Both the position numbers and the translations under genes were made by a program. A DNA stretch of 55,076 nucleotides from contig JAVWJP010000012.1 of assembly GCA_036638975.1 (NCBI GenBank), positions 1 through 55,076 on the forward strand. The letters are read 5' to 3'. The notes beneath the pieces are model-generated. The model saw only the letters and a program-made list of their open reading frames with translations. It had not been told where the DNA came from and made no database searches. Source of the stretch: JAVWJP01 sp036638975. Its GTDB lineage: Bacteria; Bacillota; Clostridia; Oscillospirales; Ruminococcaceae. Shown piece by piece: positions 32,899 through 42,034 of this stretch; the first letter of the stretch is position 1; every line of letters begins with the position of its first letter.

Positions 32899-33720
32899 AT
32901 GAGCGAAAATTGTTCTCATAACTGCGAGAGCTGCGGCGAAAATTGCAGCGAGCGCAAACCCGAAAGTCTTTTAGAAAAGCCGCACGAGCTAAGCCATATT
33001 AAAAAAGTTATAGGCGTAGTAAGCGGCAAGGGCGGCGTTGGAAAGTCGCTTGTAACATCGCTTTTGGCTGTTTTAGCACAGCGCAGCGGTTACAAAACCG
33101 CAATACTCGACGCCGATATTACAGGGCCGTCTATACCGACGGCATTTGGTCTGCACGAAAAAGCACAGGGCAACGAGCTTGGGCTTTACCCTGTAAAAAG
33201 CAAAACAGGAATATCTGTAATGTCCCTTAACCTGCTTATGGAAAACGAAACAGACCCTGTCGTGTGGCGCGGTCCTATTATTGCGGGGACAGTAAAGCAG
33301 TTTTGGACAGACGTTATTTGGGACGATATCGACTATATGTTTATAGATATGCCGCCGGGAACAGGCGATGTTCCTCTGACAGTGTTCCAATCTATCCCCG
33401 TGGACGGAATTATAATTGTGGCATCGCCGCAAGAGCTTGTAGGCATGATAGTTGAAAAGGCAGTTAATATGGCAAAAATGATGAACATACCTGTTTTGGC
33501 ACTGGTTGAAAACATGAGCTATGTCACCTGCCCCGATTGCGGCAAGCAGTACCGCGTATTCGGCGAAAGCCATATAAATGCCATAGCTGAAAAGTTCGGC
33601 GTAAAAAATATTGCAAGGCTACCCATAGATATAAAGCTATCCGCCGCCTGCGATGCTGGTGTTATAGAGCTTTTTGACGGCAACTGGCTTGATGGAATAA
33701 TGGACGCCATAAGTAAATAA
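32899..33720 (+). CDS. mrp: Mrp/NBP35-type P-loop ATPase, Fe-S carrier
   Basis: The 273-residue protein starts with a cysteine cluster (C at about 5, 9, 12 and 16: CSHNCESCGENC), then the deviant Walker A SGKGGVGKS, DADITGPSIP, DMPPGTGD and VENMSYVTCPDCG, whose CxxC binds the bridging Fe-S cluster. Family members assemble and transfer Fe-S clusters in the cytoplasm. The extra N-terminal Cys cluster resembles the NBP35 form. It is monocistronic with its own promoter and terminator. Confidence 0.93.
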   Translation: MSENCSHNCESCGENCSERKPESLLEKPHELSHIKKVIGVVSGKGGVGKSLVTSLLAVLAQRSGYKTAILDADITGPSIPTAFGLHEKAQGNELGLYPVKSKTGISVMSLNLLMENETDPVVWRGPIIAGTVKQFWTDVIWDDIDYMFIDMPPGTGDVPLTVFQSIPVDGIIIVASPQELVGMIVEKAVNMAKMMNIPVLALVENMSYVTCPDCGKQYRVFGESHINAIAEKFGVKNIARLPIDIKLSAACDAGVIELFDGNWLDGIMDAISK

Positions 33721-33762
33721 TATTACAGCAGTGTGTTTTAACTTGTACTGCTGTTATACAAC

Positions 33763-33802
33763 AACAAAAGCCGCGGCAGACTAAATCTGCCACGGCTTTT
33801 GC
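33763..33802 (+). terminator. Terminator after mrp
   Basis: The stem AAAAGCCGCGGCAGA / TCTGCCACGGCTTTT has a five-base loop. It is symmetric enough to work in both directions. Confidence 0.8.
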
Positions 33803-33871
33803 CTGTGTACGCCTTACTTTTATGACAAAGTAACTTATATCAATCTCCCCTAAAAAGATTAATATCACCTA

Positions 33872-34690
33872 TTATATACCCAAAAGCTGCTTTTTCTTTG
33901 CGTCAAATTCCTCTTGCGTAATAATGCCTGCATCAAGTAATTCTTTAAATTTGCGGATATTATCGGCAGCTTGCTCTGCCAAAGGTATGACAGCAGCTGC
34001 GGGAGTTGGCGAAGCAGCAGCCGTTGCCGTTCCCCCATTCGCTATAGAGATTATACAATTGCAAGCAATGTTTGCCCTTGCAAGCTCTTCGGCAAAGCTG
34101 TGCTCATATTCCGCTATGGTATCACCGCAAATTGAGAGATTGCACAGTTCGTATTCTTTTAAATATTTGGTGTTTACTTTAAGTATCAAAAGAAGGTTTT
34201 CAAACCTGTCGTTTTCCTTACCTTTAGTTCCCCCAAAGGCCTCTGCCAACATACTAATACCACTGGCAAGCCCCAACGCCGGCGGCGAGTACGGTGTGCG
34301 CTTCATTCCGCGGCTCCAGCTTTCTACAGTGTTGTAACCTAAGCTCATTTCAAAGCCCTGCACATCTTCAAAGCGGAACACAGGCGGGTTTTCTTCACCC
34401 CACTGGCTTACAAAAAAGAGCTTTTTGTTGTCGTCTATTACAAATTCGTGCTCGTAATTAACGGTGCGGGTAGGTGTAAAGTTTTTAACCAGCTTTTGGT
34501 TTTCGTCGCGGTAGTTTATGTGCTCCTTTAGGTCGTTAATGCTCCAGCTTTGAACTAACACATCATCTGCCGCAATATTATCGGCGCATTTGCTGCAAAT
34601 TGCCTCTCCGCCTATTTTTTTAGCCAAAAGTCGTGGCGTTGCCTTACCACAAATCGGGCATGGTTTAGCACTGTTTGAAAAAAGTCCCAT
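33872..34690 (-). CDS. Zinc-ribbon protein with C-terminal SHOCT domain
   Basis: The 272-residue protein has an N-terminal zinc ribbon (CPICGK about residues 11-16 and CSKC about 32-35). A central beta-rich domain follows (about 60-210, PH-like appearance). An Ala-rich linker then leads to a SHOCT motif at the C-terminus (IRKFKELLDAGIITQEEFDAKKKQLLGI). SHOCT motifs are thought to mediate oligomerisation or binding. Function unknown. It is downstream of lemA by 43 bp on the same strand, and probably in the same operon. Confidence 0.75.
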   Translation of the reverse strand: MGLFSNSAKPCPICGKATPRLLAKKIGGEAICSKCADNIAADDVLVQSWSINDLKEHINYRDENQKLVKNFTPTRTVNYEHEFVIDDNKKLFFVSQWGEENPPVFRFEDVQGFEMSLGYNTVESWSRGMKRTPYSPPALGLASGISMLAEAFGGTKGKENDRFENLLLILKVNTKYLKEYELCNLSICGDTIAEYEHSFAEELARANIACNCIISIANGGTATAAASPTPAAAVIPLAEQAADNIRKFKELLDAGIITQEEFDAKKKQLLGI

Positions 34691-34733
34691 AAACAGCTCT
34701 CCTCTTTATATAAATTTATGCGTTGCAGTACTT

Positions 34734-35282
34734 CTATTTTGCATTGGGAACAGAGTTTTCTTCATCTTTTGCTTCAAGATATTCGCACATTGAAAAGCCT
34801 AATGCCCTTGCAAGAAACGATGTTGGCAAGCTTGAAATAGACCGGTTAAAATTAGTAATGCTGTCGTTATACACAAGCCTGCTCTGACGTATCATACCAT
34901 CGTACATATTAATGCTGTCAACATTTTTTTGAAATTCGCTATTTGCCCTTAGCTCAGTATATCGCTCTGCAACTGCCATAATACGCACCATCACCTGTCT
35001 AAGCATATTATTTTGTGCCGCTGCATCTTGCGCAGAGCTTTCTGCATTAATATACTGGCGCTGTTTTATTGTTTCAGAAAGCTCAGCATAATCAGATTCT
35101 GAATATTCTTTAATCAAATATATAAGCTCTGAAACAGCGTCCCATCTACCTGAAACCTGTACACCAATTTGTGCCATAGCGTTTTTCTTGTTTTCATCGA
35201 GCATCAAAAGTACACGTTTAGTAAGAATAAACCATACTACAATGGCAGTCAACACCACTCCGGCAAGAATATAAAGCATCAT
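34734..35282 (-). CDS. LemA family protein
   Basis: The 182-residue protein has one N-terminal membrane helix (about 3-22) and a long helical bundle. Family-like features are RWDAVSELIYLIKEYSESDY, a central RIMAVAERYTELRANSEF, and the C-terminal RLVYNDSITNFNRSISSLPTSFLARALGF. The bundle projects from the membrane. Molecular role unknown. The gene follows the DUF5050/Ig-like gene by 36 bp. Confidence 0.88.
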   Translation of the reverse strand: MMLYILAGVVLTAIVVWFILTKRVLLMLDENKKNAMAQIGVQVSGRWDAVSELIYLIKEYSESDYAELSETIKQRQYINAESSAQDAAAQNNMLRQVMVRIMAVAERYTELRANSEFQKNVDSINMYDGMIRQSRLVYNDSITNFNRSISSLPTSFLARALGFSMCEYLEAKDEENSVPNAK

Positions 35283-35318
35283 CTACAGCTTGCCCCCCAA
35301 AAGTTATTTTTCTGCCAA

Positions 35319-36918
35319 TTATCCTACTACTATTTTATATTTATACTCGTATTCGCCCCATGTGACAACCATCTTTTTTGTGCCTGCCTCTTNNNNNNNN
35401 NNNNNNNNNNNNNNNNNNNNNNNNNNNNNNNNNNNNNNNNNNNNNNNNNNNNNNNNNNNNNNNNNNNNNNNNNNNNNNNNNNNNNNNNNNNNCTACAGTT
35501 TCGGGTTCTGTCAAAAGCTCGCAATCGGCAACCTTTTTGCTGCTTGCACCCTTAACATATATTTCGTATTTATACTCGTATTCGCCCCATGTGACAACCA
35601 TCTTTTTTGTGCCTGCCTCTTTAAATTTATACGACGAATTAACCTTTGTGCCATTTGCCGTAAATTTAATATCTCCGTGCGTAATGTCCTTGGTCGAGCC
35701 GTCGCTGTAGGTTACGCGAAGCGAAATTTCTTCTGCCTTAAAGCGGTCGCCAACATTATAATCTACAGTTTCGGGTTCTGTCAAAAGCTCGCAATCGGCA
35801 ACCTTTTTGCTGCTTGCCGCAGGTGATGCAGATGCCGTAGATGATGCAGATGCCGCAGGTGCCGCAGTGCTTTGCTCTGCCACGCCCGCTTTTATATTTG
35901 CCGCTTGAGAAGTCACGGATAACCTGCCTGTAGCATCTTTTACAAAAACGTATACATCTTTTTTAATACTGGGGTTTATAGAAATAAGCGCCGATTGGTC
36001 ATTAGAGAGTACTATATATAAATAATCGGGAGATATTACATTAAGGCTTGTTATTTCTTTATAAACCTTAAAGGCAACTTCGTTGTTAACATATACACTT
36101 GACGTGCCCTCTGACCCGCTGTATTTATAGCTTATAGTCATATTCCCATAAGTAACAGCTGCCGGATTGCCATATCCTGTACCTGCGTAATTTACACTGC
36201 TTTCTGCTTTTGTGCCTGTTCCGTCCAAATTAACACTGTAATTTACGCCGCTTGCGCTGTAATAAACTCTGTCGCCTTTAATGCCAAACGGGCAATATGC
36301 TCCGCTTCTTTCTAAAAGCTTATTTTCTGTTATGGGCACTAAATCTAAGGCTTTGTCACCGCTTGGGGTAAACAAAACTTTTCGTCCGCTGCCGTCAAGA
36401 TTATAGCTGACAATTTCTACAGGTGAATTTGCCTTGTCAAGGTTTGCATCTCTCACTACAATCTTATTACCATAAACTATAAACTGGTCCTCGCCTATGG
36501 CTATAGTTTTTATGCCCGAGCCGTTTAAGTTCATGCTTTTAATCCAACTGCTGCCTGCATCGGCATAGCTGCGCTCTACCCAGTAAATGCGTTCTGCGTG
36601 CACCTGTAAGTTATATATTCCGTTTGAAGTGTTTGTATATATTATTTGTTCGTTAGAGCCGTCCATATTTGAAGATGCTATAGCTTGTGAAACAAGTATA
36701 TAATACAACCGGTTTTTATAACACACAACCTTTGAATTGGAGGAGATGTTTTCCGGAAATGCACCATATTTTATGGTGGAAGCATCGTACCCTCTTTGCT
36801 TAATATATGCAGAAAGCTTAGCTCCGGGGCTTGCAGCTCCATCTGCTGCAAAAGCAGTTACCGAAAATAATGTAGACATTATACATAAAGCCACTAAGAC
36901 AGCAAGTAATTTTTTCAT
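35319..36918 (-). CDS. Secreted protein with DUF5050 propeller and Big_3-type Ig repeats (interrupted by assembly gap)
   Basis: There is a signal peptide (about 1-24, cleavage near AFAA) and a DUF5050-like domain with NLDGSG-type blades (about 50-330). An Ala/Ser linker (about 350-375) leads to a 90-residue Ig-like unit (SKKVADCELLTEPETVDYNVGD to EYKYEIYVKG). A second unit starts before the N run (35393-35492), and the sequence after the run ends a unit with WGEYEYKYKIVVG and a stop at 35319. The repeat is 270 bp, so the missing length should be 141 bp plus multiples of 270, not 100. With 141 bp the frame is restored, giving about 546 residues. Reading straight through 100 Ns gives a wrong frame. 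Confidence 0.85.
35393..35492. other. Assembly gap (100 N)
   Basis: A run of exactly 100 Ns, a conventional placeholder, lies inside a near-identical 270-bp tandem repeat. The repeat is the likely cause of the break. The true distance is probably 141 bp or more. Confidence 0.97.
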
Positions 36919-36955
36919 AGCTTTTCCCTCCGGTTATTTTTATTAAAGATATCGC

Positions 36956-37031
36956 AGATAGTTTTAATTGCATATGCACATAGCACGCGGCTTGATAAAA
37001 CTAATAGAACAGAAGCTTGTTTTATTTTACA
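36956..37031 (+). repeat. Dispersed repeat R2, copy 3 (diverged)
   Basis: GATAGTTTTAATTGCATATG, then CACATAGCACGCGGCTTGAT, align with the reverse complement of copy 2. They are followed by a weaker hairpin AATAGAACAG..CTTGTTTTATT in the same position. It lies between the clostripain-type gene and the DUF5050 gene and runs into the last codons of the former, so the element contributes the 3' end of that gene. Confidence 0.7.
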
Positions 37032-39085
37032 AGGTCTACAGTAATTTCTCCGCCCTTAGAGGTAATTACCGCCATATTGCTTTCGTAGGTTTTTCCAAAA
37101 ATATCTGTTATTGCGTACTGATAGTAATAATCTCCGTCAAACAGTGTAGCTTCCTCAGCTATAACAGGGCCTTTTACCGTAAAGCTTTCGCCGTCAAATT
37201 CATATTCCTTCCCTGTTTTAAGGTCTGCCGCTACAAAGGTAAAGGTTACAACATCGCCGTCCTTTAGCTTTTTAACATCGCGACTGCTCATACCTGTTTC
37301 TCCGTCAATACCGTTCCACGTACCGATAACCTCAAATTTGTCTGTGCCTATGTGGTAAATCATACGTAAATTGGTTACCATGCCGTTTACTCTGACAGGG
37401 ACAGTATACAGAATATAATCATCTGTAAATGAAAGTGCCTGCATCATGCAAAGCTTGCCTCCGATAATAGTCCAAACGTTTCGGAAGTTATCCCAATATT
37501 TTTTACCGTCATCGCTCATGTTTACGTCGTAGTCGCTGCCCAAATACCAAATGGCGTTTGTTTCCACATCGTGGTAAAACAAATCAAATGCCACTGTGCT
37601 TATAATGTCCTCGCCCTGGTCCACCGACAAAACAACATACCCATCATCGCTTATACCAAGCGAATATTTTAAAGTATAATCGTCGCGCCTAAGCGCCTGT
37701 GCAATGCTTACTCCGCTGAGAGCAATCTGCTCGTTCACGGGCAGCTCCTGTACTTCGTTTTGAGCCGGAGGAAATATCGGCTGATTTATCGTCACATCAG
37801 GCGGTGCTTTCCAATCGTACAGCCCTTCAAGGAAGCGCAAATATTCGCCACTTATCGCCGCCGCATTAGCGTAGCTATCAAGTTCTTCATCGTCTACCCC
37901 CAGTGGAACATAAACCGAAAGCCCGTTAGATTTTTGTCTGCCCTCGCCACCTATTTTATAAGGAATTGCGGCAAATAGGTTATCCAGCAGTACCTCGCCT
38001 GTTTTTGAGAGCACACCCTTGGCACATATTGCGAGGTCACCTAAGTCAACCATATTTGTATAGCCCTCATTGTCGTTGTTGCCCCCGTAGTTCTCTGCCT
38101 TAAAAATTGCCTGTGTAAGCGGTTGAAGCTTATTTGTCGATGCCGTAAAGCTTTTCATTTCCTCCGCCATTTTGTCAAAGCTTTGCACCAATGCCGGTAT
38201 TTTAGAGAGGTCTGTCACCGACAGGGTTACAAGGCTTTCCATTTCGTCAAACTTGCATTTCTCATAAAAGCTGTCACATATTACCTTGCCAAGCTCAAGC
38301 CCGTTGGCGGTTGGCTTACTCGCAAGATAACTAAGCCATTTATTATAATCCCAGCCCGTACCCGGCTCAAGCTCTTGCGACGCCACCATGTACCGCGCGT
38401 ATGGTGTCAGTGCCGCAGCTGTTTCTATGGTTGACATAAGGCAGGCATCAAAACCCACTGCCTCAAACTGTACACCCGCCATAGAAACCCCCTCGGCAAG
38501 CTCGCGCAAGTCCAGGCTATCCCACTCAAAAAGCTCATCTGCCGCTACTCCGGAAACACTGCCGCCGCCATGGTCCCAGACAACGCACATATATTTGTCG
38601 GCGGGGTATGCAGAAACTCCCCATTTTAGAAAATCCCCCAAAGTACTTGCTCTTCCCATACTGGCAAGCGGCTTGCTGTCAACTAGTTCAAATTTACCGT
38701 GGCTTACCTTCCAGCGCTCAAGCTTTTTCGGATTAATTTCGTCAAATGCCCATTTTTTTGCACCACCGGTTTGAAAAACAACATCTATTTTTTCTGACTG
38801 CGTAGCAGCAACCATCTCTTCAATATTCATAGATGCAAGTTCACTAGAACTTTCCAAATCGGTTCCGCATATATAAACCAGTACTGTCCATTTTTCTCCT
38901 TCGGGTTTGCTGTGAACTATTTGACTTTGTACAGAGGGAACAACAGCCTGCTCTGAAGATACTTCTGGCGCAGCCTGCTCTGAAAATAGTTCTGGAGCAG
39001 ACTCGGGTGTTGGCTTGTCGCCACATCCGGAAGTTGACATTAAAATAATGACAAACGCCAAAAGAATCGAACAGATTTTTTTCAT
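37022..39085 (-). CDS. Clostripain-family (C11) cysteine protease, lipoprotein
   Basis: The 687-residue protein has a lipoprotein signal with lipobox STSGC (Cys 21), a short Ser/Glu/Pro linker, and a C11 protease domain. The catalytic dyad is clear: His 172 in CVVWDHGGG and Cys 215 in GFDACLMS. A long beta-rich C-terminal region follows (about 450-687). C11 enzymes are clan CD proteases, often preferring Arg at P1 and activated by self-cleavage. It would be anchored on the outer face of the membrane. It follows a lipoprotein gene, separated by a hairpin at 39102-39144. Confidence 0.92.
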   Translation of the reverse strand: MKKICSILLAFVIILMSTSGCGDKPTPESAPELFSEQAAPEVSSEQAVVPSVQSQIVHSKPEGEKWTVLVYICGTDLESSSELASMNIEEMVAATQSEKIDVVFQTGGAKKWAFDEINPKKLERWKVSHGKFELVDSKPLASMGRASTLGDFLKWGVSAYPADKYMCVVWDHGGGSVSGVAADELFEWDSLDLRELAEGVSMAGVQFEAVGFDACLMSTIETAAALTPYARYMVASQELEPGTGWDYNKWLSYLASKPTANGLELGKVICDSFYEKCKFDEMESLVTLSVTDLSKIPALVQSFDKMAEEMKSFTASTNKLQPLTQAIFKAENYGGNNDNEGYTNMVDLGDLAICAKGVLSKTGEVLLDNLFAAIPYKIGGEGRQKSNGLSVYVPLGVDDEELDSYANAAAISGEYLRFLEGLYDWKAPPDVTINQPIFPPAQNEVQELPVNEQIALSGVSIAQALRRDDYTLKYSLGISDDGYVVLSVDQGEDIISTVAFDLFYHDVETNAIWYLGSDYDVNMSDDGKKYWDNFRNVWTIIGGKLCMMQALSFTDDYILYTVPVRVNGMVTNLRMIYHIGTDKFEVIGTWNGIDGETGMSSRDVKKLKDGDVVTFTFVAADLKTGKEYEFDGESFTVKGPVIAEEATLFDGDYYYQYAITDIFGKTYESNMAVITSKGGEITVDLVK

Positions 39086-39101
39086 AGCTATCCCTCTTAG
39101 T

Positions 39102-39144
39102 AAAGCAACGGACAGACATGCTTGCCTGCCCGTTGCTTTTTTTA
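39102..39144. terminator. Hairpin between lipoprotein and C11 protease genes
   Basis: The stem is AAAGCAACGG(G/A)CAG with its complement, and a ten-base loop. The T-run is better on the plus strand (TTTTTTT) than on the minus strand (TTTACT). On the minus strand it could partially terminate the upstream lipoprotein transcript. Confidence 0.6.
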
Positions 39145-39168
39145 ATCTTTTATTTTATAATTGTTTTT

Positions 39169-39951
39169 TTAGCTTGCAAAGCCTGCAACATAACCGCCAT
39201 CTTGCATAGCAAGTACCAGTTTTGCACCCTCTACAGGAGCTGCTGCAAAGTCAATGCCCATAAATGTAATTTCATTACCTGCGGAATCGCCTGCTAATAA
39301 ATCCCAAACAAGTGTATCCTCGGTAAAGGTCATTTCTGTAACGCCGCTCTTGCCGACAGTAAGTGGTTCTGAAAGCATATTTACGCCCCAGTCCTTGTTG
39401 TTTGCCGGTGACATTGCCAAGGTATGAAGGTCAGCATCTGTGTTGTTTACAATCTCTACTTTGATAGTCATTATCTTTTTGCCTTCGTAGTTTTTAACTG
39501 TTGCTTCCATCTCGTTAAGGAAGTTGTTACCTACAACCACCCCTTCTGCTAAGTTTTTAAGGGCTTCCGGTGTCAATAGGGCAGGGTCTGCATACAATGC
39601 GTCGTCCTCATTAACAGCGTCAATGACTGTGTTCATGGTGTCTACAAGACCCGGAACATTAAGGAGGTCTTCGTTGGCATTAATTTTGTCTATAAGCACC
39701 TGAAAACGGTCTGTCATTGCCGCAAATTTTTCTGCCGATGCCAATTGCTCCGGTGTGTATTCAGGGTTTTTAAGGTCTGCGGTAGGCTTTGGTGCAGCTT
39801 CCGGTGCAGCAGCAGGTGCGGGTGCAGCAGAAGAAGCGGGTGCAGCAGAAGAAGCAGGTGCAGCAGAAGAAGCGGGTGCTTTAGAACCACCGCAAGCTGT
39901 GAAAGATATTGCTAAGGTAAGGGCGAGAATAAGCGCTAAGATTTTTTTCAT
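39169..39951 (-). CDS. Lipoprotein of unknown function with Ala/Pro/Ser linker
   Basis: The 260-residue protein has a lipoprotein signal (lipobox SFTAC, Cys 20). Three near-perfect copies of SSAAPA follow, encoded by 18-bp tandem repeats, and then a Pro/Ala stretch to about residue 58. The remainder is a helical segment (NPEYTPEQLASAEKFAAMTDRF..) and a beta-rich C-terminal domain (KKIMTIKVEIVNNTDADLHTL). No family recognised. The ATG following AAAAGGGGACTAC was chosen. The promoter region carries inverted repeats TTTACGGTTTT / AAAACCGTAAA that flank a candidate -35/-10. Confidence 0.78.
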   Translation of the reverse strand: MKKILALILALTLAISFTACGGSKAPASSAAPASSAAPASSAAPAPAAAPEAAPKPTADLKNPEYTPEQLASAEKFAAMTDRFQVLIDKINANEDLLNVPGLVDTMNTVIDAVNEDDALYADPALLTPEALKNLAEGVVVGNNFLNEMEATVKNYEGKKIMTIKVEIVNNTDADLHTLAMSPANNKDWGVNMLSEPLTVGKSGVTEMTFTEDTLVWDLLAGDSAGNEITFMGIDFAAAPVEGAKLVLAMQDGGYVAGFAS

Positions 39952-39975
39952 ATTTGTAGTCCCCTTTTCATTTTT

Positions 39976-40099
39976 GTTTACGGTTTTACCGCTAACATAA
40001 CAATAGCAGATTTTTTTAAGCAAAACCGTAAAAAGCGCGAAACGGCTTTTTTTCTTCCCCAATCGACCGACCGTAAGGTTTACAAAAAAAACCATAAAA
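39976..40099. promoter_or_regulatory. Divergent control region with LytTR-like repeats
   Basis: Nine-base motifs occur on the plus strand at 40025 (ACCGTAAAA), 40070 (ACCGTAAGG) and 40091 (ACCATAAAA), and on the minus strand at 39976-39984 (ACCGTAAAC). The pair at 40070 and 40091 has a 21-bp period (9 plus 12), the geometry of LytTR response-regulator sites. The region lies between a minus-strand lipoprotein gene and a plus-strand AgrC-like kinase. A larger imperfect direct repeat (40022-40052 and 40088-40124, both with GCGCGAAA.GGCTTTTTT) overlaps it. Confidence 0.45.
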
Positions 40100-40173
40100 G
40101 TAATTGCGCGAAAAGGCTTTTTTACGCCCTAAACAGCCCTTTCGTTAATTTTAAGGCTGTGTTACAATATTTA

Positions 40174-40179
40174 TATAAT
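40174..40179 (+). promoter_or_regulatory. Candidate -10 of the AgrC-like kinase gene
   Basis: A perfect TATAAT, with no good -35 at 17 bp (TTAAGG). An overlapping TACAAT is at 40163. An inverted repeat ACAGCC/GGCTGT (40133-40160) sits just upstream. A weak -35 suggests an activator-dependent promoter. Confidence 0.4.
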
Positions 40180-40209
40180 GTATATTTATATAAATAGGGG
40201 GGCGGTTTT

Positions 40210-41475
40210 ATGGGACTGGTGGCAGTTAGTGTACTTCAAACATTTTTCATCGTAATCCTATTATTCACTTTAATGCCATTACATCTGCCTAAAAAGAAAA
40301 CTTTAATACTTCTTGGAGTCACTGTAACGGGAATATGTATAGTAGTAGGCATATTGTCCTTCCTATATGGGGCAGCATTTTTGCCACACTACGGCTACCT
40401 TATTGTCTGCATACCCCTTTATACTATATTGTATATATTCTCAAAGGCAAAAGGCTCTCGCTTTGTCTTTGTTGTCCTTACAGCTTTTATTTTCCAACGC
40501 ATTATCAGCACTATACTGATGGTTGTGCGTGTCTATTCCGGCGGGTATACACCTTTATATTTTCTTATGAATCTTATTTTTTTTGGAGCACTTATATTTG
40601 GAGCACGATATTTGAAGAAGGATTTTAACGAAATTATTTTTGCTTATCAAAGAGAATTTAATTGTCTTTCGATTATACTTATACTTTTGCTGACGCTTGT
40701 TTGGATTTTTTCTCCTATTATCGGTCAAAACGAAGTTGACAGCGATATTTTACTTGTTTCCGGGCTACTGTATGTAACTATTGTCATGCTTTATATGTAT
40801 ATCGGAGTAAGCTTTCACAGCTTTTCAAAGGCGATTGAAGCCGAGCGCAGCGCTATTTCATTAGAACATCAAATGCAAGCGGCACATGATAACATTAAGC
40901 TCTTACAGGCTGCGCAAGAGCAGGCAAAGTTATATCGCCACGACCAGCGCCATCACATTATGCTGATAAGTGAATTTTTGGAAAAAGGAAATATTGAAGG
41001 CCTTAAACGGTATTTGATGCAGGAGAAAAAGGATATAGAAACAATGTCACCTAAAAATTATTGCATAAATGAAGCTGCGAATCTTCTTTTCTCCTCATTT
41101 ACATCACAAGCAAACTCACTGGGCATATATATAGAGATTGACGCGCAAATTCCACAGTCGCTGACTATAAGCAGTACTGAGCTTTGCACTTTACTTTCTA
41201 ACGCGATTGAAAATGCCATAACTGCCACAGCGCGTGTAAATGACGGCAGAGAGAGAAAAATAAAGCTGAAAGCAGTAATGTCTGACAGAAAGCTTTTGCT
41301 TTCTGTAGTAAACCCATATATGGGCACTGTGCATATGGAGGACGGGTTGCCGCAAAGCAGCGGTAACGAGCACGGCTTCGGCACTAAGAGCATAGCGACT
41401 ATCGCCGAAAAATATGATGGGCTTTCTTCTTTTAACGCTGAAGACGGTATATTCACATTGCACCTCATAATATAA
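40210..41475 (+). CDS. AgrC-like sensor histidine kinase (GHKL ATPase)
   Basis: The 421-residue protein has six to seven membrane helices in residues 1-205, a coiled-coil linker (about 210-250), the phosphoacceptor region LYRHDQRHHIML (His 244 or neighbour), and a GHKL ATPase domain with N-box LLSNAIENAITA and a C-terminal GFGTKSI G-box. This is the layout of peptide-pheromone kinases (HPK10; AgrC/ComD). No LytTR response regulator, AgrB or AgrD is encoded within this window, so it is an orphan here. It starts at ATG after GGGGGGCGG. Confidence 0.88.
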   Translation: MGLVAVSVLQTFFIVILLFTLMPLHLPKKKTLILLGVTVTGICIVVGILSFLYGAAFLPHYGYLIVCIPLYTILYIFSKAKGSRFVFVVLTAFIFQRIISTILMVVRVYSGGYTPLYFLMNLIFFGALIFGARYLKKDFNEIIFAYQREFNCLSIILILLLTLVWIFSPIIGQNEVDSDILLVSGLLYVTIVMLYMYIGVSFHSFSKAIEAERSAISLEHQMQAAHDNIKLLQAAQEQAKLYRHDQRHHIMLISEFLEKGNIEGLKRYLMQEKKDIETMSPKNYCINEAANLLFSSFTSQANSLGIYIEIDAQIPQSLTISSTELCTLLSNAIENAITATARVNDGRERKIKLKAVMSDRKLLLSVVNPYMGTVHMEDGLPQSSGNEHGFGTKSIATIAEKYDGLSSFNAEDGIFTLHLII

Positions 41476-41620
41476 AGCTTAGCATAATTATATTATAGTG
41501 TAAGATAAATGCACAGGTAAAAATGTTACTAGCAGCTCATACACGACCATTCGCGTTACTAACACACTACTGGCAAAAATAGCAAATCTTAGCAAAAACA
41601 GTTTTGTTTTAAGAAGAGAT

Positions 41621-41661
41621 AAACCCCGCGAACTAGCCTGTAGTGCCAGTTTGCGGGGTTT
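41621..41661 (-). terminator. Terminator of tRNA-Ala
   Basis: A 14-bp stem AAACCCCGC(G/A)AACT with its complement has a 13-base loop. On the minus strand it follows the 3' end of the tRNA by a few bases. Confidence 0.75.
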
Positions 41662-41667
41662 CTGTTG

Positions 41668-41743
41668 TGGTGGAGATGAGGAGAATCGAACTCCTGACCT
41701 CCTGCATGCCATGCAGGCGCTCTACCAATTGAGCTACACCCCC
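41668..41743 (-). tRNA. tRNA-Ala (anticodon GGC), CCA encoded
   Basis: The minus strand has acceptor stem GGGGGTG / CATCTCC, D-arm AGCTCAATTGGTAGAGC, anticodon stem CCTGC/GCAGG with loop ATGGCAT (anticodon GGC, alanine), T arm GTTCGATTC, discriminator A and encoded CCA (41668-41670). Confidence 0.95.
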
Positions 41744-41785
41744 ACATTAGGGTTGTTTTGTGCTGTCACATTTGCCGACTCGCTT

Positions 41786-41814
41786 ATTATATCATATAGT
41801 TTTTTTCTTTTCAA
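41786..41814 (-). promoter_or_regulatory. Promoter of tRNA-Ala
   Basis: On the minus strand TTGAAA (41809-41814), 17 bp, perfect TATAAT (41786-41791), about 45 bp upstream of the tRNA. Confidence 0.8.
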
Positions 41815-42034
41815 GTGGTTTTTTGCATTTTATGTAGTTTTCCGTCCATAATAAATTTTGCGCATATTTTATGCCATCTATTGCTACAGCTTTGCTGGAA
41901 AAGCCCGCATATTTAAAACCTGCACACTGCTTATTAAAAAAATAGTATTAACATACAGGTTTACATTCAAATATACTAATGATATACTTACAATATTGAT
42001 TTTTACAAGTGTCTTTTGCAAAAGGAGAATAAAA

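Noticed and set aside
35341..35392. C-terminus of the DUF5050 protein read straight through the N run
   Set aside because: The 100 Ns are a placeholder; repeat alignment shows another frame with a stop at 35319.
39826..39875. 18-bp tandem repeats in the lipoprotein gene considered as a regulatory repeat
   Set aside because: They are in frame and encode the SSAAPA linker just after the lipobox, which is a normal flexible tether.
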